Positions 23,825 through 33,809 of a DNA stretch of 64,000 nucleotides are shown here, piece by piece. A program made the position numbers and the translations under genes. The notes beneath the pieces were generated by a model. That model made no database searches, was not told the origin of the DNA, and saw only the letters and a program-made list of their open reading frames with translations. The stretch comes from Gautieria morchelliformis. Its lineage: Eukaryota; Basidiomycota; Agaricomycetes; Gomphales; Gomphaceae. The DNA is taken from positions 62,001 to 126,000 of the forward strand of contig WHVA01000023.1 of NCBI GenBank assembly GCA_015179125.1, read 5' to 3'. Positions within the stretch are counted from its first letter, which is position 1. The number at the start of each line of letters is the position of its first letter.

Positions 23825-25196
23825 CTAGATCAGAACTTTTCTCAATTGCCATATTTGTGCCGGTAGTAAAGTTACAGGACAGTTCCCATATTTTTCGACA
23901 TGCGAATGTGCACAACGATAGCAGAACACATACCCTGAAGACAATGCTGTAGCGTTCACGATGGCACTCTTACAGATGGGACATTCGCCGTACTTAACGC
24001 CGTCCACGGGTAAACCCTGGGGGTGTGGCTGCAGCATTCGTGGCGGGGGTATTGAGGGTCCCGAAGGTGGGCCTGTAAGAGTGCGAGCAGGAGACGACGG
24101 AGAATACCACCACTCGAGAAATTTGATGAAAAAAATACACGTCGGCAACAAAACCTTGAGTGATGCCAGGAGAAGCTTTGGAGAAGAGATCAGCCACCTC
24201 CGTGTTGTCGCGAGCACCCCTTTGGGTACGTCTTGTGCCCCTGATTTTAACTGCTTGGCAACGCTGTCGCTCTGTTCCGCGAAAATGTGAGATCAAGAGC
24301 ATCGTGTAGCTCGAAGCAGCTTACAAAATCTGCAGCTCCAAGTCTGCGCAGGTCGACACCAATCCACGACAACCATGGCCGATAGAACGAGGTTTTGTCA
24401 AGTAAATATGCGATATTCCACGCCGCGAGCCAAAGCTCAAAGCTGGTATTAGCCCACGGATACAGGGTCTTGAATATTTTCCTGAGGTGCGGCATTGTCT
24501 GTGATTCTGGCGTAAGCGGCATCTCCCTGAGACGACTTCGATAACCTACTTGTCCCCCGTCAGTGAGTAAACGGCCACTTGCTGACGTATCGTTCAGAAT
24601 ATCGGAGTCCACTCCTCCGCCTAATTGTTCATAATGATCTTGAGCTTTAGCTCTGATGTAGGGCACTCCAACCTGGAAATGTGTCATTGTCGTTCGTGGC
24701 ATCCAGCAAGTAGGCGTACAAGGAATATCAAGGATCTCCAAATGTCTTTTGAACGTAGGCTTTCTTCGGCAGGCGTGCTTCCTACAGCAGCCTTGGCGCG
24801 CTCGGTTTCTATGAAGGGCTTTCTCCGTCTCTTTAACCCATAGAAGTTCTCCGCAAAAGAAGCCCCTAAACATGATATGTCAACAAATACGTTATCGTGT
24901 GAGCACTTCAGGTGACCTTCGGCTTTCAGGTAATGCCTCTCGACGAAAAACATAATCGCAGCATAGAATTCCTCATGTCTATTGACAATCCGAAGGAGGT
25001 ACCGCGGGTGCCGCTGTGCAAATACCTGTGCGATGCATGGTTTGACTCAGCGACAAATGTGAAGCACTTCAAACGAGCTCACGGCAAGGACGTATTTCAG
25101 AGCAGGCTGCAGCAGATCACGCAATTGTTCTTGAGCAATTAATTCGAAAAGAGATGGTCGATGAGCATCGCTTCCAACGTCGTTGAAGAATTCCAT
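23825..25196 (-). CDS. PEX12: Peroxin-12 (Pex12), RING-finger peroxisome biogenesis protein
   Basis: Membrane subunit of the Pex2-Pex10-Pex12 ubiquitin ligase that recycles the import receptor Pex5. The start MEFFNDVGSD at 25196 is followed by SLFELIAQEQLRDLLQPALK, typical of Pex12. The core reads KTLYPWANTSFELWLAAWNI and DKTSFYRPWLSWIGVDLRRL. A hydrophobic segment near 24130-24200 (LLASLKVLLPTCIFFIKFLE) precedes the C-terminal RING, which opens CPICKSAIVNATALSSGYVF. That RING lacks some of the canonical zinc ligands, as is usual for Pex12. The TAG stop is at 23825-23827. About five introns with normal sites, for example KAE|GASFAENFYG. Confidence 0.93.
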
Positions 25197-25455
25197 GTTT
25201 GGAATTGCCGGTCCGTGATTTGTAATTGCTATCCTTCCTTCCAGCTCCGTCAAATGGATCTTGCATGGGACACCTCAAACACTTATCGTCAAAGCTCAAA
25301 GCTTTAGAATGATCGTGCCTGCCTGTTGTTTTCAGGAGCACCGCGAGTTTAAGCTGTACCAGTTTTCACGAGCCAATGTAACCAATATTTGATTGCAAGC
25401 CAATTAAAGGTGGATTTATGGCGGAAATGCGTAAGCAAAATATGCATAGACTAGA

Positions 25456-26160
25456 CTACCGCTGACTCTCTCCAGGAGTCACGCCTCCCCGTGCAAGCTT
25501 CGCCAAGAAATCTCTGACAGTAGACGCGACCAACTGATGTAGTGATTCCATGTCAGCGATATCATTGCCAAGGGGACTGAGAGACATACGTGATGATCCT
25601 CCTGGCTTGATCCTCCATAAGCGGCTACCACAGCAATAGGGCAGCAGGGCGCATTCTGGAGATGATGTCAATACGATGCTAACAATGAGAGAGACGAAAC
25701 ACCTCAAGCCAGATGGGAAAAGCTGATTCCAACGTCATTGATCGTGATGTTACAGGTGTGTGTATAACTCACCACCACCATTGCATCTAAATTCAGGATA
25801 TGGGATTCCCAAAGTTTCTGGCGTTTTACCGATGGCTGCCATGCCTTTCTCAACGTAGAAACTTGAATGACCAGTCCGGTTGACGACCTTGATCATGCCT
25901 TTGACGCAGTGCCATGAATCGAGGCTGACATCTCCCATACCGGCGCCCAAGTCGCCAACGGTGCAAGCAAATAACGTATGACCACCAATGGTCTCGATAC
26001 ATATTACAATGCCTTTTCCCTTGCCGTGGCGAGAGGATGCGCGGAATCGTTTTCGGATGGAGAGGCCGAGGGTTATGGCATCCGAGCTGGAGAATGAAGG
26101 GAAGCGAAGAGTGCTCTCTTCAGTCAAAGCCTGATTAGCCAGCTCTGCGTCACTAGGCAT
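25456..26160 (-). CDS. DUF336 / HbpS-like (UPF0303 family) protein
   Basis: Member of the family once called heme-degrading or UPF0303. Exon 1 (26160 downward) carries SIRKRFRASSRHGKGKGIVI, a GGHTLFACTVGD segment and SLDSWHCVKGMIKVVNRTGH. It is followed by IPYPEFRCNGGA. Short exons FPIWLE and NAPCCPIAVVAAYGGSSQED complete the fold, and the protein ends GGVTPGESQR at TAG 25456-25458. Length is about 180 residues, normal for the family. The biochemical role in fungi is unclear, so only a domain-level name is justified. Confidence 0.85.
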
Positions 26161-26707
26161 CTATTGCAACTGCCAAGGTGGTGTGTGTAAAGGGCTTAAG
26201 CTAGGGTTGTAGGTGTGCAGGTGCGTCTACTAGTGTTCGAACAGATCGTGAAGCGACAGGGCACGAGGAAGCATGCTGGAATGTGGGTTGACGCAGCATT
26301 GGTTCTCATTGAGCTTTGCGGGGGTGGAAGAGCTGGCCTGCTGGTGTTACTAGCATGTTATCTGCAATGTGATATGGTATGCAGAAGAAGACCAGACTCC
26401 GCGTGGTGTGCCAAGAGTAGAATAGAAGCTAGAGGCGACTTGAACATGTAGAAAATTTTCGGAGCGGTGGGCTGCTGTACAATGCTGTACACTTCGGGAG
26501 AGCAACGGCGATACGGCCGTCAACGAGCACAGCCGAAGCTCGGAGGTGACCTGACCGTAGTTGAGGTGTGGGCGCTCGTGGGTCATTGTAGAGGAAGAAC
26601 TGCCTCTCTTTGCAACGCTCAGCTTCAAATATCACAACAAGCCTTTCCTTCGTTACTAACGCCTTCGATCAGCTCCTTTCTTTACCCTCATACGTATACC
26701 TCTTATT
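26161..26707. promoter_or_regulatory. Divergent promoter region between DUF336 gene and chitin synthase
   Basis: About 0.55 kb separates two head-to-head genes. It must contain the promoters of both. No distinct operator-like repeat was seen, and the small open frames here look like chance. Confidence 0.5.
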
Positions 26708-29700
26708 ATGGATCCAGGCGAGAAATTCAACCCATCTGGCGTGCCATACCCTTCCCAAACTGCACCAGGCGACCCCTTCTCTGATCGTGCACCTAGGCCT
26801 CAAGGCCCTTATGATGCACCTAGCTACTCATCTCAAGCGGGTGCATATGCTAGCAATGTTTCCTTAACTTCCGATTTTGCTCCCGGTCGATCTTACGTGC
26901 CTCCGGATGATGATGAAGAGAAATTGCCTCTCACTCACGGCGAGGCTGCCTACCCTGGAGGATACTACCCCCCCACTGGGTAAGGATCCCACTTTCTTTC
27001 GTTTCTCCACATCTCCCATGGCTCACCCGACGTTCAGTCCCGTCGATCCTGCTGCCTATGGTCCGCCGTTTGAGAGACCAGGCTCCACCGTCTCTTCCTC
27101 CACCGATGGCGCTTGGCGTCGTCGTCAAACCATCAAACGCGGAGTCACTCGCAAGGTCAAGCTCACAGGAGGTAATTTTATAGCTGAGTACGCGGTGCCC
27201 ACCGCTGTCCGAAATGCCGTCGAGCCTAAATTTGCTGCCACGAATACCACCGAGTTCACGTATGCATCTCCTCCTGTTGTTCCAGTTGATGGCCTGAAAA
27301 CGTTCTTCTCAGCCATATGCGCTACTCGGCTGCCACAGTTGACCCCGATGACTTCACTGCGGAGAATGGGTGGTCGTTACGTACTTCTAACTTCAACAGG
27401 CCTACCGAAATACTCATCGCCGTTACCTCCTACAATGAGGATAAACTTCTGTATTCTCGTACGCCTTCATTTATTCATTAGATGCAAACCACTTATCGTT
27501 GATCAGGCACCCTCCACAACATCATGTTGAACATCAGGGTTCCTTATTTCTGACTGGTATGCCTGGATCATGTCACTGATATACTCCTTAAAGGACATTT
27601 GCAAGACAAAATCTTCTAAATACTGGAAACGGAGTGCCGAGGAAGGCATTCCAGCATGGCAACGTATCACGGTTGCCTTGATTGTCGACGGTCTGGAGGC
27701 CATGGACAAAAGTGTTTTGGACATTCTAGCCACAGTCGGCGTATACCAAGATGGAATTATGAAGAAGCAAGTGGACGGGAAGGACACAGTGGCCCACATT
27801 TTCGAGGTCAACACCTTTTACTTGGTTTTCTTCCTATCCTGATTTTTTTTTTTTTCATCTCTAGTACACAACGCAAGTTTCAGTCGACACTTCTCCGCAA
27901 CTCATCCTTCCACACGGCGATGACCCCAACAACCTCGTCCCCGTACAAATAATCTTTGTGCTCAAGGCCAAAAACCAGAAGAAGATCAACTCGCACAGAT
28001 GGTTGTTCAACGCCATTGGAAAGTTCCTCCAGGTATGCTTAATTTTATATATATCCATGTTCTAATCTCACGTTTCTTTCCTAGCCTGAAATCTGTGTCC
28101 TACTTGATGCTGGCACAAAGCCAGGTCACAAGGCCATCTATTACCTCTGGGAGGCTTTCTACAATGACGCACACCTTGGCGGTGCATGCGGGGAGATTCA
28201 TGCTATGATTAAAGGAGGGAAGAAACTCCTCAATCCCTTAATCGCCTCTCAGAACTTTGAGTACAAGGTGCGTTGGTGATTTGAAGCTGCTAATATGAAA
28301 AGTTAAATGTCGTCGTAGATGAGTAATATCCTGGACAAACCGCTCGAGAGTAGTTTCGGATAGTGAGCACATGGCGTTAAGTGTTAAGTAGCGGCTTGGG
28401 TTACTGAACCTTCGTGCAGCGTATCCGTGTTACCCGGTGCCTTCTCTGCGTATCGTTACAAGGCTATTCTGGGCCGTCCTCTCGAGCAATATTTCCATGG
28501 AGACCACTCTTGTGCGTCGTTTCTCGTGTCCTCATAGTTGTTCTTACATTGTTGTAAAGTGGCCGATCGATTGGGTCCCAAAGGTATCAACGGAATGGGC
28601 ATATTTGAAAAGAACATGTTCTTGGCCGAAGATCGTATTCTGTGTTTCGAATTGGCAGCGAAGGCCAATGAGCGATGGGTACTCAACTATGTAAAACCGT
28701 CCAAAGCCGAAACGGATGTGCCCGAATCTGCGGCAGAGCTGATCAGTCAAAGGCGTCGATGGTTGAATGGTTCCTTCGCGGCCTCAATTGTTAGTCCCTG
28801 TATTTCTGGCGAACTGATCTGAACTGACCGAGTCGATTAGTATTCGCTCTACCACTTCTTCCGACTCTACAAATCTGGTCACGGCATTATCAGGTTTGTC
28901 TTTTCAGGCAACGTTCCCCAGTATTTGACGGTTGTGTCGTTTCAGAATGTTCTTCTTCCACGTCCAGGCAGTGGTAAGTTTTATATCTGACGTGTACACA
29001 AGCCATGGCCTCACAATCTCTCACAATAGTACAACGTTGCATCGCTCCTCTTTTCCTGGTTTGCTCTGGCAAACTTGTGGTTAACATTCAGTTTGATCAT
29101 CGATCTCACGGTCAACCAAGGAATCAAGCTTTTCGGCACGGTCGGCGTTGTAAGCATTGCCGCACGAATGGCTACTTGAACACTCGTACTCACCTTTCTT
29201 ATAGACACACTGGGTCAACTTGGCATTCAAATGGATCTACCTTGCGTTCTTGGCTTTGCAAGTACGTCCCACATATTCTGTCAATAGCCTGTCGTCTGAT
29301 CGAGTGCACGCATAGTTCGTTCTGGCATTGGGAAATAGACCAAAGGGGGAACGTTTGACCTATACCATCACCCTCTGGTGAGTTGTGTTAATCGGAGTGG
29401 TCAACTTTGTTAAGCTGGTTTTAGTGTCTACGCATTTTTGTCACTGTATCTCATCGTCTGTTCAATTGACTTAACGGTTCATGCGTTCCAGGTCAGTATT
29501 ACATGTATTACATTAAACCCTGTCATGCTTGTCATAACGTCTCCTTCCACAGGCTCTCAACTTCAGTGATGACCCGACTATTGGATCAAAGATCAACGCC
29601 ATCTTGACAGGCCCTGCGGGTGTCCTGCTTGCAGCCCTGGTTTCAACATTCGGTTCGACTGCCAGTTTGTTACTAATCTGTCAATACTGACACCATGTTT

Positions 29701-30557
29701 CTTAGGAATTTACTTCTTCGCGTCATTCCTTTACGTGAGTCATCCGACTCGACCGTTTTATGCCAGGTTGCTAATGCCCTTTCAGCGGGACCCTTGGCAT
29801 ATGTTCTCTAGTTTCCCGCAGTACTTGCTTTTGGCCCCCAGCTTCGTCAACGTCATCAATGTTTACGCTTTTTGTAACTTGTCAGTCTTGTTGCATCCCA
29901 AGCGGCGACCGTAGTTGACATGATTGTAGGCATGACGTGAGTTGGGGTACCAAGGGAAGCGACAAGGCCGAGGCTTTGCCTTCAGTCTCCTCTAAAAAGG
30001 GCAAGGAAGACCAGCCTGCAGTCGTTGAAGATGTAACACGAGTGCAAGAGGACGTGGATGTCGCATTCAAAGAGACAGTGCAGAGAGCTGTAACCAAAGT
30101 CAAGTCAGACGATGCCGTGGAGAAACCCACTCAAGATGTAAGGCCCGATTTGCGCGTTTGGTGACCATGTCGCTGAACAGTGTAACAGGATGAGAACAAA
30201 ACCTTCCGAACACGTCTCGTTGCATTCTGGATGTTAACCAACGCTGGTCTGTCTGTGTCCATCGAGAACTTGAACGGTATCCCGAACACGGAGGATCCTG
30301 AAGCGGACCAAAAAGCGTTGGTGGCCAAGCAAAACAAGGTTAGCATTGCCAGTATATTTGTAGTCCTCCCTGCTAATATGACATTGCCTGCAGTACTTCG
30401 AAGTTATCCTATGGGCTACATTTGCCCTAGCTGTTGTTCGCTTCATCGGGGTGAGTGGTTACTTGCAACGGACCATTGTGGAGTGCTGACACGATGGATT
30501 TAGTGCCTCTTCTACTTTTTCAAGCGCAACCTCTTTAGATGCTGCCGTCGCAATTGA
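26708..30557 (+). CDS. Chitin synthase (division 1 type)
   Basis: Plasma-membrane enzyme that polymerises UDP-GlcNAc into chitin. The start [11 protein letters not shown] at 26708 opens a Pro/Gly/Ser-rich N-terminus. The chitin_synth_1N region reads [16 protein letters not shown], and the catalytic part begins [20 protein letters not shown]. Other hallmarks are [12 protein letters not shown], the acidic EDRIL and the product-binding QRRRW ([13 protein letters not shown] near 28740). Five or more membrane helices follow, for example [17 protein letters not shown] and FFASFLY. The protein ends [14 protein letters not shown] at TGA 30555-30557. There are many short introns. The class within I-III cannot be set by eye. 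Confidence 0.93.
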
Positions 30558-30735
30558 AAAGACGAACTGACAGATTAGGCCAGCTTGAACCGTTCTTTCA
30601 TTGCTTGACCCGAATTATGACCCCTTCCTAACGCCATTGCGGTATTACCAGTGCGCCTGTAATTATTTCATGATCGATCTGGATATCGGACAGTCGAATA
30701 TCTTGACTGCAGATTCATCAATTCGCTAGAGATGT

Positions 30736-31566
30736 CTATGAATACATGCCAAATTCACTTCGGTCTGGATAATCATGATCCTCGGTGTCAGGGGGCCGTA
30801 ACTCAGACGGGGGATTATCTGGCAGAAGCGCTTCTACCCATCTGCGGACTGAGTCGACCTGATCTAGTGGGGCCATGACCAAAGCGTCTAGTACTTCTTG
30901 TACGACCTCGTCGGTCATTTGTTCTGTTGCCTGCTGATCCTCGGGAAGCTGCGGATCTGCGGTATCTTCAGGCAGTGGATCGAGCAGAGGGCGACGACAA
31001 GTTGGACATGAGTTTCGCTGTGGCACGTCATGACAAACTGCGAGCACGCTTAGGGACGATGCGCACCGACTGACGGATCCATGTCGAAATACTAATATGG
31101 GACTATAGTGTGAATACAGGTTAGTAGCACACGAGGATGCATTACATACTCTTTGCGACAGAATGTACTGCAGGAAGATACGGCAACGGTACGGTAAGCC
31201 ACCTGAACGACTGAGAGTGAGAGCAGGTGCAGACGTACTGTCTGCATGTACTTTCCAGCCGTGTCACGCCCAGATCTTCTGAGGCATGAGCAGGGGAGTC
31301 CATAGCCAACGCCATCTCTTCCTCAGCGAGATGCGCACGAAACTGGACCAGACAAATCGGACAGACACCGTCTTCCCGCACTACATGAGCGTGCGGCCCT
31401 AACTGTTCAGGATGCACACACCCAAATCCAAGTCGGATTCCGCCAGCTTGGGAAGCGTAGTTATTAACTCATCCAGCCGTCTGTAATCAAGATAAGCATG
31501 CAGCTTGCAAAGCTGGCCACGGAGGGACACACGGGTCGTGACGAATTCCCAGCTGGGATTGGACAT
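30736..31566 (-). CDS. RING-finger protein (putative E3 ubiquitin ligase)
   Basis: Small RING protein of roughly 210 residues. The ATG at 31566 starts MSNPSWEFVTTRVSLRGQLC, followed by a helical stretch LDYRRLDELITTLPKLAES. The RING opens GVCPICLVQF at about 31340-31360. Spliced exons then give LESTCRHTFCRKDISTWIRQ and SCPTCRRPLLDPL, so the ligand pattern is C-x2-C, C-x-H-x2-C-x2-D, C-x2-C, with Asp in one ligand position. The acidic C-terminus ends SEFGMYS at TAG 30736-30738. Introns are normal except one apparent 23-nt gap at 31399-31421. The substrate is unknown. Confidence 0.75.
31399..31421 (-). other. Apparent 23-nt intron (GT...TTAG) in the RING gene
   Basis: On the minus strand the gap starts GTGTGTGCATCC and ends CAGTTAG. 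Removing 23 nt joins LAESDLDLG to PHAHVVREDGVCPIC in phase 1. Read through, the upstream frame stops within a few codons. Longer introns using the GTTAAT donor further upstream do not give the right phase. Confidence 0.4.
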
Positions 31567-31803
31567 GGGGACCCAGTACTGATAATGCCCTGGACAACGC
31601 CTGAAGGGTGTTTGACAAGTTGGTTTCAGGGAGGTCGCTCATGGTGGTGGTACAGTACTGTCTGCTTTGGGGTGACGCGTCCTGCGGTCTTACGTATACA
31701 CGAGATCGGTACAAGTGGTACATACTCATACGAGATAAAATGGCTATACAAGAGGTATCTGACATATTCGACATATCTACGGATCATTGCGAAGACCAGT
31801 GGG

Positions 31804-32376
31804 CTAGAAGGGGTTTTCGTCGTCTACTAGCATGGCATCGGGCTTAGGCTGGTCCTCTTGGAGCTGGTCTTCTTTGGGGGGCGCGTCCTCATCGTCATCT
31901 ACAACCTCGGTCGAAGGAGACTCTTCGGGCAACTCCGATGGAGACGCGGCCTTCATGAAGAGTTGGATGGGTTTGCCTCTGCTCAAAATATCAGAGGTGT
32001 GGGCAGAATGTCATGAGCTGGTAACGCAACTTGTTGAAGTGCTTCTTCTTCGACTGGCTGATTTTTGCGGTGCAGGGCGTCAACATGGTATCAGTGGGCG
32101 AGATGTACTTGGGGTTTCTGAGCGGTGCGCACTGTTAGCACGGACACGACGCCGAGAAGTCCAGGACAATTACCCCGCCTTGGACGCCAGCCTCTTGGCC
32201 AATATTGCCTTGATGCCTTGACCTGGTGCGTGAAGGAGGCCATTCGTTGCATTGCCCAGAGGAGCCTGTGGCTGCTGGACGACGGCAGCCTGGGCAGGGA
32301 TGTGCATGGGCTGGATGACGGGCGATTCGGTGGACTGGACGACGGGCGAGTCGGCAGGCGTGGATGTGGTGGACAT
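31804..32376 (-). CDS. Spo12-like small protein
   Basis: Short, basic-to-acidic protein. The start MSTTSTPADSPVVQSTES is at 32376. The middle exon reads KYISPTDTMLTPCTAKISQS followed by KKKHFNK, which resembles the conserved block of Spo12-family regulators of mitotic exit. The C-terminus is very acidic and ends DAMLVDDENPF at 31804. Two introns separate the three parts. The family call rests on the SPTDxxLTPC-type block alone, so it is tentative. Confidence 0.55.
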
Positions 32377-32674
32377 GTTCTAGTGGAGGTGATCGCGGTG
32401 AAAGACAGGTTGAAACCAGCGCGGCGCGGAACGAGTCACGTGACGATAATAACGGCAGTACGCGGACATGCCGGCCGTGAGCATAGCATTCGAGTCGGGT
32501 TTACTCGGTGCGGCTATGCCGGATGATTGGGCAGCGGTCAGGTCGATTATATAATCCGCGTCGGCCGGCACTTGCCGGTTAGAAACACACTCTAAAACAG
32601 TGCCCCCGGTTTCCCTTCATCTTCACCCTCCTTCCCTCCTCGTCGCTCCTTGTCCTTTGTTCATCCTTCTCCTG
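32377..32674. promoter_or_regulatory. Divergent promoter between Spo12-like gene and Rheb
   Basis: Just under 300 bp separates the two head-to-head starts. A pyrimidine-rich tract (about 32600-32660) directly precedes the Rheb ATG, a frequent feature of strong fungal promoters. A CACGTGACG word lies near 32437. Confidence 0.45.
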
Positions 32675-33447
32675 ATGATGGGCGACATATTGAAGAAGAG
32701 GAAAATCGCTGTCCTGGGCTCCCGTTCGGTCGGTACGTGATACCCACGTGGCCCAAAATCTCGCTCTCATGGCCCCACAGGGAAGTCCTCGCTTGTCGTT
32801 CAATTTACAGAAAGCCATTTTATCGAAGCGTACTATCCAACGATCGAGAACATATTTTCCAAGGGCATCAACCACAAGGGCATCGAGTACGACTGCGATA
32901 TTATAGACACAGCGGGCCAGGTACGTAATCTCTCTCCAGTCGTTCCCAGCGTCTTATCAATCAACTGCCAAAGGACGAGTATTCCATCTTGAACCACAAA
33001 CATGCTATCGGCGTCCATGGATACGTTCTGGTTTACTCGGTGGCCTCCCGTGCCTCGTTCGAAATGGTCCGCATTGTTTATGACAAAATAATCAACTTTT
33101 GTGGCCTTCCCGCCATACCATGCGTTATTGTGGGCCAAAAACGCGACCTCCATCGATATCGGTGCGTCGCTCATACCGGATCTTCACTCTGTGTCCTCAT
33201 TCTCACATGTCAGAAGACAAGTCTCGGAAAGGGAGGGGCAAGAATTGGCTCATTCGGTGGGGTCCGCGTGGATTGAGACAAGTGCTCGGAATAACGAGAA
33301 CGTCGGCAAGTCGCATGTCCCTTTCTCACACTATGCAGCCGATTGACCACCGTCTTAGCTCAAGTCTTCGAGCTTTGTCTCAACGAGATTGAGAAGGCTC
33401 GAAGAGGCACTGCAGCTCCTCAGCCGAGCAGATGCTTCGTCATGTGA
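32675..33447 (+). CDS. RHB1: Rheb small GTPase (Rhb1), TOR pathway
   Basis: Ras-like GTPase that, in other fungi, controls TORC1 and amino-acid uptake. Two in-frame ATGs occur at 32675 and 32678. Five exons give a protein of about 185 residues. It has the P-loop GSRSVGKSS (Arg at the Rheb-typical position), effector loop YYPTIEN, switch II DTAGQDEYSIL, G4 GQKRDL, and G5 ETSAR. It ends RCFVM, a farnesylation-type CaaX box, at TGA 33445-33447. Introns are 48-60 nt with normal sites, except that the last uses a GC donor (33306-33358). Confidence 0.94.
33306..33358 (+). other. RHB1: GC-AG intron in Rheb
   Basis: The junction reads GTCG|GCAAGTCGC, ending GTCTTAG|CTCAAG. The exons join NENVAQVFELCLNE in frame with no GT alternative nearby. 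GCAAGT is the accepted consensus for the rare GC-AG class. Length is 53 nt and TTGAC near the 3' end could serve as branch site. Confidence 0.75.
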
Positions 33448-33809
33448 TAGCCATTCCTCCGGTCTCTCCTGCCCTGATATTTCTCTCGTGGTGTCTGGAA
33501 CCCTATACTAGTATTTTTTGTTCCGACTGTTTATGCGTTGATATGGTTGACTTGTACCTTCCTCCCACATTATTCCCTTGCGACGAGAACAGTACGTTCT
33601 GCAATCCTATTTCTCCGTGTCAAGCAGGGATCCAAACATACCGTGGTTCTCTCGCTTGTTTGTACCATCCGGAACCATTGACCGCTGTTCCGTGCTAGAT
33701 GATTTGCAATTGCGGTGTGGGCGCCAGCAGCCTAATAGCTTGTTACTCCTGAGTATCTTACAGCTTATCTAGAGAATGCAGGTGACTTGAAAAGGACAAA
33801 TTTCAAGCG
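33448..33809. other. Convergent 3' region between Rheb and beta-mannosidase, no gene seen
   Basis: About 360 bp between two stop codons that face each other. The sequence has no conserved reading frame and probably holds both 3'UTRs. Confidence 0.6.
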
